From positions 7,068,001 to 7,132,000 of the forward strand of contig CP099650.1 of assembly GCA_024123915.1 (NCBI GenBank): a DNA stretch of 64,000 nt, written 5' to 3'. Positions within the stretch are counted from its first letter, which is position 1; every line of letters begins with the position of its first letter. This stretch comes from Oxalobacteraceae bacterium OTU3CAMAD1. Lineage in GTDB: Bacteria > Pseudomonadota > Gammaproteobacteria > Burkholderiales > Burkholderiaceae_D. This document shows positions 56,504 through 64,000 of the stretch, in pieces. The notes beneath the pieces are model-generated. The model did no database searches and was not told the DNA's origin. It saw only the letters and a list, made by a program, of their open reading frames with translations. A program made the translations under genes and the position numbers.

Positions 56504-57673
56504 TTAAGCTTGACCGGCAGCGGCGGCGACGACGCTCTTCGCTGCATCTTCCATGGTGTCGGCAGCGATGATAGGCAGACCGGAATCGGCCAGCATCTTC
56601 TTGCCCAGGTCTTCGTTGGTGCCCTTCATGCGGACGACCAGCGGCACGTTCAGCGAGACAGCTTTCACAGCGGTGATCACGCCTTCGGCGATCACGTCGC
56701 AGCGCATGATGCCGCCGAAGATGTTGACCAGGATGGCTTTCAGGCCTGGGTTTTTCAGCATGATCTTGAATGCTTCGGTGACTTTCTCAGCCGTCGCACC
56801 GCCGCCCACGTCCAGGAAGTTGGCCGGCTCGCCGCCGAACAGCTTGATGGTGTCCATGGTGGCCATGGCCAGACCGGCGCCGTTAACCAGGCAGCCGATG
56901 TTGCCGTCGAGGGAGATGTAGGCCAGGTCGAATTTCGATGCTTCGACTTCAGCTGGATCTTCTTCGTCCAGATCGCGGTAAGCGACGATTTCCGGTTGAC
57001 GGAACAGCGCGTTGGCGTCGAAGTTGAACTTGGCGTCCAGAGCGATGACTTTGCCCGAACCGGTCAAGATCAGCGGGTTGATTTCGGCCAGCGACGAATC
57101 GGTTTCCCAGTAGGCTTTGTACAGGCCTTGCAGGTTGGCGCGGGCGTCGGCGATCGACTCGGCAGGCACGCCGATTTTGGTCGAGATCGCGTCGGCATCA
57201 GCGTCGGTCAGGCCGACGGCTGGATCGATGGCGATCGAGTGCAGCAGTTCTGGGTGGGACTCGGCAACTTCTTCGATGTCCATGCCGCCTTCGGAGGAAG
57301 CCATCAGGACAACGCGCTGCGAAACGCGGTCGGTGACCAGCGAAACGTACAGTTCTTTCTTGATGTCCGCGCCTTCTTCGATCAGCAGGCGGCGTACTTT
57401 TTGGCCTTCAGGGCCGGTCTGGTGCGTGACCAGCTGCATGCCCAGGATCTGCTCGGAGAATTCTTTGACTTGTTCCAGCGATTTCGCAACTTTCACGCCG
57501 CCGCCTTTACCACGGCCACCGGCGTGGATTTGTGCTTTCACAACCCAGACCGGGCCGCCCAAGGTTTCCGCAGCTTTAACTGCTTCTTCAACGGACATGC
57601 ACGGAATACCGCGCGGAACCGTCACTCCGTATTTTCGGAGGATTTCTTTGCCTTGATACTCATGGATTTTCAT
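56504..57673 (-). CDS. sucC: Succinyl-CoA synthetase beta subunit
   Basis: 389 residues, ATP-grasp. [40 protein letters not shown] (nucleotide loop), and [22 protein letters not shown] plus [12 protein letters not shown]. Forms the alpha2-beta2 (or alpha-beta) complex with SucD. The 580-base region upstream should carry the promoter; 2-oxoglutarate dehydrogenase genes are not adjacent. Confidence 0.97.
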   Translation of the reverse strand: MKIHEYQGKEILRKYGVTVPRGIPCMSVEEAVKAAETLGGPVWVVKAQIHAGGRGKGGGVKVAKSLEQVKEFSEQILGMQLVTHQTGPEGQKVRRLLIEEGADIKKELYVSLVTDRVSQRVVLMASSEGGMDIEEVAESHPELLHSIAIDPAVGLTDADADAISTKIGVPAESIADARANLQGLYKAYWETDSSLAEINPLILTGSGKVIALDAKFNFDANALFRQPEIVAYRDLDEEDPAEVEASKFDLAYISLDGNIGCLVNGAGLAMATMDTIKLFGGEPANFLDVGGGATAEKVTEAFKIMLKNPGLKAILVNIFGGIMRCDVIAEGVITAVKAVSLNVPLVVRMKGTNEDLGKKMLADSGLPIIAADTMEDAAKSVVAAAAGQA

Positions 57674-58253
57674 GCTGGCTTCCCTTCTGATGCTGATGTG
57701 TATAAATCGGTTGATACTGCGAAATGTGTGATGCTAGATAAGCAGATGTTGCTACGCGCTACCCGGTGCTGCTTTGTCCACCCAGCGCGGGTAAAACCGG
57801 CCCGTGCGACGGCGTCGTGACGCAGTGCGGGGCAATGTTTTGGAATTGAGGGGTGTGGCGACGATCAGGGGGGTGCTGCCAGCGCGAGGGCCGGAGGTGA
57901 AACAGGCGTCAATCTTCCATAGGCAACCGGTATGCGGATATGCTGGGACGACCGTGCGGAACGCACGACAGTGAACTGGTATTGACAGTGACATAAGAAT
58001 ATACCGCTCTCGCGGCATGAGTTAGTTAGCAGCCTTGCGCATTTCTCTTATCGAAAATGCACGTTGCCGTAGCTTCTACGGACAACCACCGCACCCACGG
58101 TGCTGCAAAAACCCTAAAAGTGTAGCACACCCCAGCCCGACTTGCGACGTGCCTGATGCCAAGTTCTTCATAAATGCTGCGGCGCGGGGGAAATGGTGTC
58201 GCGTGATGGCACCGCCGGATTTCGATATCTGGTGGAAAGGGGATGTGATGAAT
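57674..58253. other. Long gap between sucC and recX
   Basis: 580 bases. A minus-strand open frame at 57752-58018 (88 codons) has no ribosome-binding site or recognisable domain, so I leave it uncalled. A small hairpin CCGTAGCTTCTACGG lies at 58063-58077, and TTGACA occurs on the plus strand near 57982. The sucCD promoter should be here. I see no RNA gene. Confidence 0.45.
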
Positions 58254-58718
58254 TTAGTGGTCGTCGAACTCGTCGAGGTCGACGCCTTTCATCGCGGCTT
58301 GCACGGCGCGCTGGGAAAAACCACGCAGCATCAGAAACCGCATCTGCTTGTTGCGCTCCTTCGGGTCGGTGGCGACCACGCCGAATTTGCGCTCCCACAC
58401 TTCGCAGGCGCGCGCCGTTTCGCTGTCGGCCAGGCCGGCTTTAAGTTCCTGCAACGCTTCGCCTTTGACGCCGTGGCTCTGCAATTCCGCCACGATCCGG
58501 CTGTTGCCGAAGCGCGCGGAGCGGCGGTGGATCAGCGATTCCGAAAACCGCTCCTGCGATAGCCAGTTGTTTTTTTCCAGCAGGTCGAGCAAGGCTTCGA
58601 TGTCGTCGCCCTCCTCCGCATACTTGGACAGCTTGCGGCCCAGCTCCAGCCGGCTGTGTTCGCGCATCGACAGAAACCGCAGCGCGCGTGCCTTCAGGCT
58701 AAGTTGAGGTGCGGCCAT
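58254..58718 (-). CDS. recX: RecA regulator RecX
   Basis: 154 residues from ATG 58718 (AGAGGG ahead). Three-helix repeats: [49 protein letters not shown] and [19 protein letters not shown]. Binds RecA filaments and limits strand exchange. It lies downstream of recA, 157 bases away, with an inverted repeat between them that may limit co-expression, as in other bacteria where recX is read through from recA at low frequency. Confidence 0.92.
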   Translation of the reverse strand: MAAPQLSLKARALRFLSMREHSRLELGRKLSKYAEEGDDIEALLDLLEKNNWLSQERFSESLIHRRSARFGNSRIVAELQSHGVKGEALQELKAGLADSETARACEVWERKFGVVATDPKERNKQMRFLMLRGFSQRAVQAAMKGVDLDEFDDH

Positions 58719-58817
58719 AAAACCCTCTGCACAATGAGAAAACCACCGGCCATGTGGCGCGGTGGTCGGTTGGGGCATCGGCGGGGCGGCGTTTTAACCC
58801 GCACGACGCATAGCCCC

Positions 58818-58859
58818 GGGGTCTGACGGGGACGCCGAGACCCCTTGGGGTCAGACCCC
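58818..58859. repeat. GGGGTCTGAC ... GTCAGACCCC inverted repeat in the recA-recX gap
   Basis: Perfect 10-base arms GGGGTCTGAC (58818-58827) and GTCAGACCCC (58850-58859) around a GC-rich loop that holds another pair, GGGG/CCCC. No T-run. It could pause or partly terminate recA transcripts before recX. Shares its ends with the dyads at 27464 and 39149. Confidence 0.8.
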
Positions 58860-58875
58860 TCTGGTGTGGGGTTGC

Positions 58876-59985
58876 TTACGCCGCGTCGGCCTTGTCGCCT
58901 TTGTCCGCCTTGTCGACGGACTTCAGCTTGACGACGCTCTCGGCCTTGTCGGCGGCCAGCGGCGGCAAGGTGCGCACGCCCAGCGATTCGCGGACCTTGT
59001 TTTCGATTTCCCACGCCAGCGCCGGACGCTCCTGCAGGAAGATACGGGCGTTGTCCTTGCCCTGGCCGACGCGCTCGCCGTTGTAGCTGTACCACGAACC
59101 GGACTTCTCGACGATCTTCGCTTCCACGCCCAGGTCCAGGATTTCGCCTTCGCGCGAGGTGCCGGCGCCGTACAGGATGTCGAAGTGCGCTTCCTTGAAC
59201 GGTGGCGCGATCTTGTTCTTGACGACCTTGACCTTGGTTTCGTTACCGATCACCTCGTCGCCCGACTTGATCGAGCCGGTGCGGCGGATGTCCAGACGCA
59301 CGGAGGCGTAGAACTTCAGCGCGTTACCACCGGTGGTGGTTTCCGGCGAACCGAACATGACGCCGATCTTCATACGGATCTGGTTAATGAAGATAACCAG
59401 GGTGTTGGTGCGGTTGATCGAGCCGGTCAGCTTGCGCAGCGCTTGCGACATCAGACGGGCTTGCAGGCCCGGCAGCGAATCGCCCATGTCGCCTTCGATC
59501 TCGGCGCGTGGCGTCAGCGCGGCGACGGAGTCGATGACGACCAGGTCGACCGAGCCCGAACGCACCAGCGCGTCGCAGATTTCCAGCGCTTGCTCGCCGG
59601 TGTCCGGCTGCGAGATCAGCAGTTCGTGCAGGTTGACGCCCAATTTTTGGGCATAGCCGACGTCCAGCGCGTGTTCCGCGTCGATGAACGCGCAGGTGCC
59701 GCCCAGTTTTTGCATTTCCGCGATGGTTTGCAGCGTCAGCGTGGTTTTACCGGACGACTCAGGACCGTAGATTTCCACCACGCGGCCGCGCGGCAGGCCG
59801 CCCACGCCCAGCGCGATGTCCAGGCCCAGCGAGCCGGTCGACACCACTTGCACGTCCTCGATCGGCGCGTTGGCGTCCATGCGCATGACGGAGCCTTTGC
59901 CGAATTGCTTTTCAATCTGTGCCAGCGCGGCGGCCAGCGCCTTGGCTTTTTCAGATGCGGGAATTACAGCTTTTTTGTCGTCCAT
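58876..59985 (-). CDS. recA: Recombinase A
   Basis: 369 residues. [13 protein letters not shown] is the Walker A loop, [12 protein letters not shown]alker B, and the L1/L2 loops [19 protein letters not shown] and [37 protein letters not shown] bind DNA. Length and an acidic, Lys/Asp-rich tail are normal. Drives homologous recombination and LexA self-cleavage. A LexA box and overlapping promoter sit 50-80 bases upstream of the ATG. Confidence 0.98.
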   Translation of the reverse strand: MDDKKAVIPASEKAKALAAALAQIEKQFGKGSVMRMDANAPIEDVQVVSTGSLGLDIALGVGGLPRGRVVEIYGPESSGKTTLTLQTIAEMQKLGGTCAFIDAEHALDVGYAQKLGVNLHELLISQPDTGEQALEICDALVRSGSVDLVVIDSVAALTPRAEIEGDMGDSLPGLQARLMSQALRKLTGSINRTNTLVIFINQIRMKIGVMFGSPETTTGGNALKFYASVRLDIRRTGSIKSGDEVIGNETKVKVVKNKIAPPFKEAHFDILYGAGTSREGEILDLGVEAKIVEKSGSWYSYNGERVGQGKDNARIFLQERPALAWEIENKVRESLGVRTLPPLAADKAESVVKLKSVDKADKGDKADAA

Positions 59986-60035
59986 AATGTGCTTTCAACC
60001 AGTGGGTGGTGGGACAATTCGTCGGTTCAGGCAGT

Positions 60036-60064
60036 ACTGTATAAAAAAACAGTGATCAATGCAA
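60036..60064 (-). promoter_or_regulatory. recA promoter with LexA box
   Basis: CTGTATAAAAAAACAG (60037-60052) is a perfect CTGT-N8-ACAG LexA site. On the minus strand it overlaps a -35 TTGCAT (60059-60064) and -10 TACAGT (60036-60041) with a 17-base spacer, so LexA would block the promoter directly. Transcription would begin about 45 bases ahead of the recA ATG. Confidence 0.9.
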
Positions 60065-60159
60065 GCGGATTTCTACAGAATCGGCGAAATCGTACAAAAA
60101 CTCGCCACCTTGCGGGAAATGAAACACAATACAAGCTTCTGTAGCCGGAGTGTTCTGAC

Positions 60160-60876
60160 ATGCGTATTTTACTAGCCGAAGATGACAGCGTGCTGGCCGA
60201 TGGGCTGACGCGTTCGCTGCGCCAGTCCGGCTACGCCATCGATTGCGTCCGCAACGGCCAGGAGGCCGACACCGCCCTGTCGACCCAGGAATTCGATCTG
60301 CTGATCCTGGACCTGGGCCTGCCCAAGCTGTCCGGCCTGGAGGTGCTGCGCCGCCTGCGCTCGCGCTCGTCGCTGCTGCCGGTGCTGATCCTGACGGCGG
60401 CCGATTCCATCGAACAACGGGTCAACGGCCTCGACCTGGGCGCCGACGATTACATGGCCAAGCCGTTCGCGCTGTCCGAGCTGGAGGCGCGGGTGCGCGC
60501 GCTCACGCGCCGGGGCGCCGGCGGCGGCGCCACCATCATCAAGCACGGGCCGCTGTCGTACGACCAGGTCGGCCGCAGCGCCTATATTAACGACCAGATG
60601 CTGGACCTGTCGGCGCGCGAACTGGGCCTGCTGGAAATCCTGCTGGCGCGCACCGGCCGCCTGGTATCGAAAGAACAACTGGTCGACCACCTGTGCGAAT
60701 GGGGCGAGGAAGTGAGCAACAACGCCATCGAGGTTTATGTGCACCGGCTGCGCAAAAAGATCGAGGTGGGCGGCGTGCGCATCGCCACCGTGCGCGGGCT
60801 GGGCTACTGCCTGGAGAAATATTCCGAAGCGGCCCGCGTCAGCGCCAACGTCGACATCGGCGACGCCGTCAAGTGA
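60160..60876 (+). CDS. OmpR-family response regulator (TctD-like)
   Basis: 238 residues. Receiver with Asp51 in LLILDLGLPK and Lys in YMAKPFALSE; C-terminal winged helix with LDLSARELGLLEILLARTGRLVSKEQLVDHL and AIEVYVHRLRKKIEVGGVRIATVRGLGYCLE. Divergent from recA. Overlaps the kinase gene by 4 bases (GTGA). The group, with the downstream symporter, fits TctDE-like control of organic-acid uptake. Confidence 0.93.
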   Translation: MRILLAEDDSVLADGLTRSLRQSGYAIDCVRNGQEADTALSTQEFDLLILDLGLPKLSGLEVLRRLRSRSSLLPVLILTAADSIEQRVNGLDLGADDYMAKPFALSELEARVRALTRRGAGGGATIIKHGPLSYDQVGRSAYINDQMLDLSARELGLLEILLARTGRLVSKEQLVDHLCEWGEEVSNNAIEVYVHRLRKKIEVGGVRIATVRGLGYCLEKYSEAARVSANVDIGDAVK

Positions 60877-62426
60877 ACCGCCTGCCCGCGCCCGAGCAGT
60901 TGTCCGAGCAGTTCAAGGACGCGGACGCGGACGGCCCGGAATACCAGCCGCCCGCCGCCGAGGCCGACGAGGGCGTGCAAAACTCGCTGTTCGGCGAGAT
61001 CCTCGACTGGATGCTGGCGCCGCTGCTGTTGCTGTGGCCGATGAGCATCGCCATCACCTACCTGGTTGCGAAGTCGATCGCCAACCAGCCGTTCGACCAC
61101 GCGCTGGAGGACAGCGTGACGGTGCTGGCGCAGCAGGTGCGCTCGATCGACGGCAAGATCATCAAAAGCCTGTCCGGCTCGGCGCGCGACATCCTGCGCG
61201 CCGACGACGTCGACAATGTGTACTTCCAGATCCACGGCCCGCGCGGCGAGCACATCGACGGCGACCGCGACCTGCCGCCGCCGCAGGTGGAAGAGGACGA
61301 ACACTACCGCGCCGGCAGCGTGCGCTTCCGCAACGACAGCATGCACGGCACGCCGGTGCGCGTGGCCTATTCTTATGTGCGGCTGGAAAGGGTCGGCGAC
61401 GACGAGCCGCAGCTGGCGCTGGTGCAGGTGGCCGAGACCCTGGAAAAGCGCGGCCAGTTGGCCAACGAGATCATCAAGGGCGTGATCCTGCCGCAGTTCA
61501 TCATCCTGCCCATCGTGCTGGCCCTGGTGTGGTTCGCGCTGGCGCGCGGGCTGTCGCCGCTGGCGCAGTTGCAGGAGCGCATACGCGCGCGCGGCTCGGA
61601 CGACCTGAGCCCCATTGAATCGAGCGACGTGCCGGAGGAGATTTCGCCGCTGGTGCGCTCGCTCAACGAGATGCTGGCGCGGCTGTCGCTGTCGATCGAG
61701 ATGCAAAAACGCTTCATCGCCGACGCCGCGCACCAGATGCGCACGCCGCTGGCGGGCATGCGCATGCAATCGGAGCTGGCGCTGCGCCAGACCGACGGCG
61801 GCGAGATCCACCGCTCGCTGGAACAGCTGGCCAAGAGCTCGCAGGCGGCCACGCGGCTGGTGAACCAGCTGCTGGCCCTGGCGCGCGCCGAGAACCAGCC
61901 GCAGACCGGCACCGCCATGCTGCCGCTGGAACTGTCCGAGCTGGCGCGTAGCGTGGTGCAGGATTGGGTGCAGGCCTCGTTCTCGCACCGCATCGACCTG
62001 GGCTACGAGGCGCCGCACCACCCGGTGCAGATCGTTGGCGATCCGACCATGCTGCGCGAGCTGCTGTCCAACCTGATCGACAACGCGCTGCGCTACACGC
62101 CGGCCGGCGGCAGCGTGACGGTGCGGGTGCGCGGCCACCAGGGCGAGCCGGGCTATCTGGAAGTCGAGGACACCGGCCCGGGCATCGCCAAGGCCGAGCG
62201 CGAGCGGGTGTTCGAGCGCTTTTACCGCATCCTCGGCCACACCGCCGAAGGCAGCGGCCTGGGGCTGGCGATCGTACGCGAGATCGCCCAGCAGCACGGC
62301 GCCGAGGTCGACATCTACAGCAATCCCCGTTCGCTGCAACCGAAGCTGCCGGGCTGCCTGTTCCGCGTCAGCTTCCCGCCGCCGCCACCGCCGGAAGAAG
62401 AAAACGAAGCGCCACATTATGGATGA
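60873..62426 (+). CDS. Sensor histidine kinase (TctE-like)
   Basis: 517 residues from GTG 60873 overlapping the regulator stop. An acidic 40-residue cytosolic lead, membrane helix about 48-65, periplasmic domain (about 70-205, with the TctE-like VLAQQVRSIDGKIIKSL), second helix about 212-232, then HAMP, HisKA with His in IADAAHQMRTPLAGM, and HATPase with LIDNALRYTPAGG, DTGPGIAKAERERVFERF, GSGLGLAIV. A Pro-rich tail (FPPPPPPEEENE) ends it. Senses a periplasmic ligand, probably the substrate of the symporter encoded after it. 8-base overlap with the next gene. Confidence 0.92.
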   Translation: MNRLPAPEQLSEQFKDADADGPEYQPPAAEADEGVQNSLFGEILDWMLAPLLLLWPMSIAITYLVAKSIANQPFDHALEDSVTVLAQQVRSIDGKIIKSLSGSARDILRADDVDNVYFQIHGPRGEHIDGDRDLPPPQVEEDEHYRAGSVRFRNDSMHGTPVRVAYSYVRLERVGDDEPQLALVQVAETLEKRGQLANEIIKGVILPQFIILPIVLALVWFALARGLSPLAQLQERIRARGSDDLSPIESSDVPEEISPLVRSLNEMLARLSLSIEMQKRFIADAAHQMRTPLAGMRMQSELALRQTDGGEIHRSLEQLAKSSQAATRLVNQLLALARAENQPQTGTAMLPLELSELARSVVQDWVQASFSHRIDLGYEAPHHPVQIVGDPTMLRELLSNLIDNALRYTPAGGSVTVRVRGHQGEPGYLEVEDTGPGIAKAERERVFERFYRILGHTAEGSGLGLAIVREIAQQHGAEVDIYSNPRSLQPKLPGCLFRVSFPPPPPPEEENEAPHYG

Positions 62427-62733
62427 CACCAAGGCCCCGACCACCCCACCGCTGACGCGCAAACAGCACTGGCGCAAGACCCGCGCCATGACCGGCTGGC
62501 TATTGCTGCTGTGGCTGCTCACCGGCTTCTGCGTCGCCTTCTTCGCGCGCGAGCTGACGGGGCTCAGCGTGTTCGGCTGGCCGTTGTCGTTCTACCTGGC
62601 CGCGCAGGGCGCCTCGCTGGTGTCGCTGGCCATCCTGGCGTTCTACGCCTGGCGCATGCGCCGCCTCGACCTGGCGGCCACATCGCCCAGGTCATCGGTC
62701 CAGCCATCGGCCCTGAAGGAGCCGCGCGCTTGA
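62419..62733 (+). CDS. DUF4212 small subunit of a sodium:solute symporter
   Basis: 104 residues, two membrane helices (about 25-44 and 57-79) in the DUF4212 pattern, with HWRKTRAMTGWLLLLWLLTGFCVAFFARELTGLSVFGWPLSFYLAAQGA. In other bacteria it accompanies ActP/MctP-like symporters for acetate, lactate or pyruvate. Its start lies inside the kinase gene and its stop overlaps the TTG of the symporter, so the four genes are tightly coupled. Confidence 0.9.
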   Translation: MDDTKAPTTPPLTRKQHWRKTRAMTGWLLLLWLLTGFCVAFFARELTGLSVFGWPLSFYLAAQGASLVSLAILAFYAWRMRRLDLAATSPRSSVQPSALKEPRA

Positions 62734-64000
62734 AAGAGAACAGTTCCTTCTTCCGGCGGCTGAGCCGCTACTACCTGCTATTCACGCTCGGCTTCGTCTT
62801 CTTCCTGATCTCGCTGGCCGTGCTGGAACAAGAGGGCATGCCGCGCGTGTGGATCGGCTACCTGTTCATGTTCGCCACCATCGTGCTGTACGCCACGCTG
62901 GGCGTGCTCAGCCGTACCTCCAACGTGCTGGAATACTACGTCGCCGGGCGCCGCGTGCCGGCCATGTTCAACGGCATGGCCACCGCCGCCGACTGGATCT
63001 CGGCCGCCAGCTTCATCAGCCTGGCCGGCGGCCTGTATCTGCACGGCTTCGACGGCCTGGCCTACATCATGGGCTGGACCGGCGGCTATTGCCTGGTGGC
63101 GCTGCTGATCGCGCCCTACCTGCGCAAGTTCAGCCAGTACACCATCCCCGACTTCCTGGCCGTGCGCTACGGCGGCGCCAGCGGCGACATCAGCCGGGGC
63201 GGCCGCGCTGTGCGCATCATCGCCGTCATCGCCACCATCATCGTCTCGTTCACCTACGTGGTGGCGCAGATCTACGCGGTCGGGCTGATCGCCTCGCGCT
63301 TCACCGGCGTCGACTTCTCGGTCGGCATTTTCCTCGGCCTCGCCAGCATCCTGGTGTGCTCCTTCCTGGGCGGCATGCGCGCCATCACCTGGACCCAGGT
63401 GGCGCAATACATCATCATCCTGGTCGCCTTCCTGATGCCGGCCATCTGGCTGTCGGCCAAGCACAGCGACAACCCGATCCCGCAGGTGGCCTACGGCAAG
63501 CTGCTGCCGCAGCTGAGCGCGCGCGAGGCGGTGCTGCAGGAGGACCCGAAGGAGGCCGAGGTGCGCGCCATCTTCCGCCAGCGCGCCGACGATTATCAGT
63601 TGCGCCTCAACACCCTGCCATCGTCGTGGGAGGCCGGACGGCTGCAAATGCAGCGCAAGCTCGACGACGTTAAGCTGCGCAACGCCTCGCTGCTGGAGAT
63701 CCGCAACGCCGAGCGCGCGATGATCGCCTATCCCAAGGACGCCGACGAGGCGGCGCGCATGTGGTCGGACGCGCGCGCCCAGAACCTGGCCCGCGCCGAG
63801 CCGATCACGCCGCACGCCACGCCCTACCCCGGCGATCCGGCCACCTCCGACATCAAGCGCAACAACTTCCTGGCGCTGGTGTTCTGCCTGATGTTGGGCA
63901 CGGCCGCGCTGCCGCACATCCTGATGCGCTCGTACACCACGCCGTCGGTGCACGAGACGCGCGTGTCGGTGTTCTGGACCCTGTTCTTCATCCTGCTGAT
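62730..64000 (+). CDS. Sodium:solute symporter, ActP/VC2705-type (partial, runs off the window)
   Basis: Open from TTG 62730 to the right edge with no stop. KENSSFFRRLSRYYLLFTLGFVFFLI, VAGRRVPAMFNGMATAADWISAASFISLAGGLYLHGFDGLAYIMGWTGGYCLVALLIAPYLRKFSQYTIPDFLAVRYGG and FLALVFCLMLGTAALPHILMRSYT are SSS-family helices with the conserved sodium/substrate segments. A long hydrophilic stretch (about residues 245-360) between helices is characteristic of the VC2705 subgroup. Transports a small organic acid with Na+. The start codon overlaps the DUF4212 stop (TTGA). Confidence 0.9.
   Translation, partial: MKENSSFFRRLSRYYLLFTLGFVFFLISLAVLEQEGMPRVWIGYLFMFATIVLYATLGVLSRTSNVLEYYVAGRRVPAMFNGMATAADWISAASFISLAGGLYLHGFDGLAYIMGWTGGYCLVALLIAPYLRKFSQYTIPDFLAVRYGGASGDISRGGRAVRIIAVIATIIVSFTYVVAQIYAVGLIASRFTGVDFSVGIFLGLASILVCSFLGGMRAITWTQVAQYIIILVAFLMPAIWLSAKHSDNPIPQVAYGKLLPQLSAREAVLQEDPKEAEVRAIFRQRADDYQLRLNTLPSSWEAGRLQMQRKLDDVKLRNASLLEIRNAERAMIAYPKDADEAARMWSDARAQNLARAEPITPHATPYPGDPATSDIKRNNFLALVFCLMLGTAALPHILMRSYTTPSVHETRVSVFWTLFFILL

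Noticed and set aside
57752-58018. 88-codon minus-strand frame upstream of sucC
   Set aside because: No ribosome-binding site, no recognisable domain, and composition like non-coding DNA. The sucCD promoter is expected here.

Overview
The window reads as chromosomal DNA of a GC-rich betaproteobacterium, most likely Oxalobacteraceae (Massilia, Duganella or Janthinobacterium type). This is inferred from the protein sequences: MaeB fused to a phosphotransacetylase domain, a lower-glycolysis/purine gene train, a TraL/TraM-like pair, PilA under a sigma-54 promoter, and recA-recX with a LexA box. No rRNA, tRNA, CRISPR array, prophage or complete insertion sequence was recognised. Almost all of the DNA is coding, and many neighbouring genes overlap by 4 to 8 bases.

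Layout. 0-4.7 kb: signalling. A partial kinase-like gene tail runs into an HD-GYP response regulator, followed by an alpha-oxoamine synthase (possibly of the CqsA/LqsA autoinducer-synthase type) and an OmpR-type two-component system. 4.9-9.3 kb: a four-gene minus-strand operon, gmd-rmd plus two GT4 glycosyltransferases, that should make and transfer GDP-D-rhamnose. 9.4-11.8 kb: malic enzyme. 12-18.2 kb: an accessory stretch, visibly richer in A and T, with a GRDP-like Cys/Gly-tail protein and a secreted GH30 hydrolase with its TonB-dependent receptor. A broken piece of a second thiL lies at its left side and the intact thiL lies just to its right. 18.3-22.7 kb: thiL and pncC/cinA, separated by a REC-PAS-GGDEF-EAL-REC c-di-GMP protein. 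22.8-24.2 kb: TraL/TraM-like orphan pair. 24.2-25.7 kb: ArsR regulator and His-rich CDF metal exporter behind an SmtB-type operator.

25.7-39 kb: cysK, FKBP, tcdA, a hemerythrin-PdxH fusion, cfa, msrA, a flavin reductase, gcdH, and a run of exported proteins (serine hydrolase, OmpW, two lipoprotein esterases/lipases). 39.3-47.2 kb: pgk-pyk-fba-purC-purE-purK-tsaC on the minus strand, i.e. lower glycolysis followed by purine synthesis and t6A synthesis. 47.2-53.2 kb: azlCD, small zinc-finger and NTF2-like proteins, a YheT hydrolase, BepA-like protease and moaC. 53.5-60 kb: PilZ protein, pilA, FHA protein, sucCD, recX, recA. 60.2-64 kb: a TctDE-like two-component system overlapping a DUF4212/sodium:solute symporter pair that runs off the end.

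Two families of short palindromic repeats are scattered between the genes. One has the core CGTAGGGCGGATTA, with copies near 4.7, 13.3, 25.7, 31.0 and 47.6-47.7 kb. The other is bounded by GGGGTC/GACCCC, near 27.5, 39.2 and 58.8 kb. At least two genes (cfa and azlC) take their stop codon from the first family. The observations most worth follow-up are the hemerythrin-PdxH fusion, the thiL remnant beside the glycan-use island, the chromosomal TraL/TraM pair, and the repeats that end or split genes.
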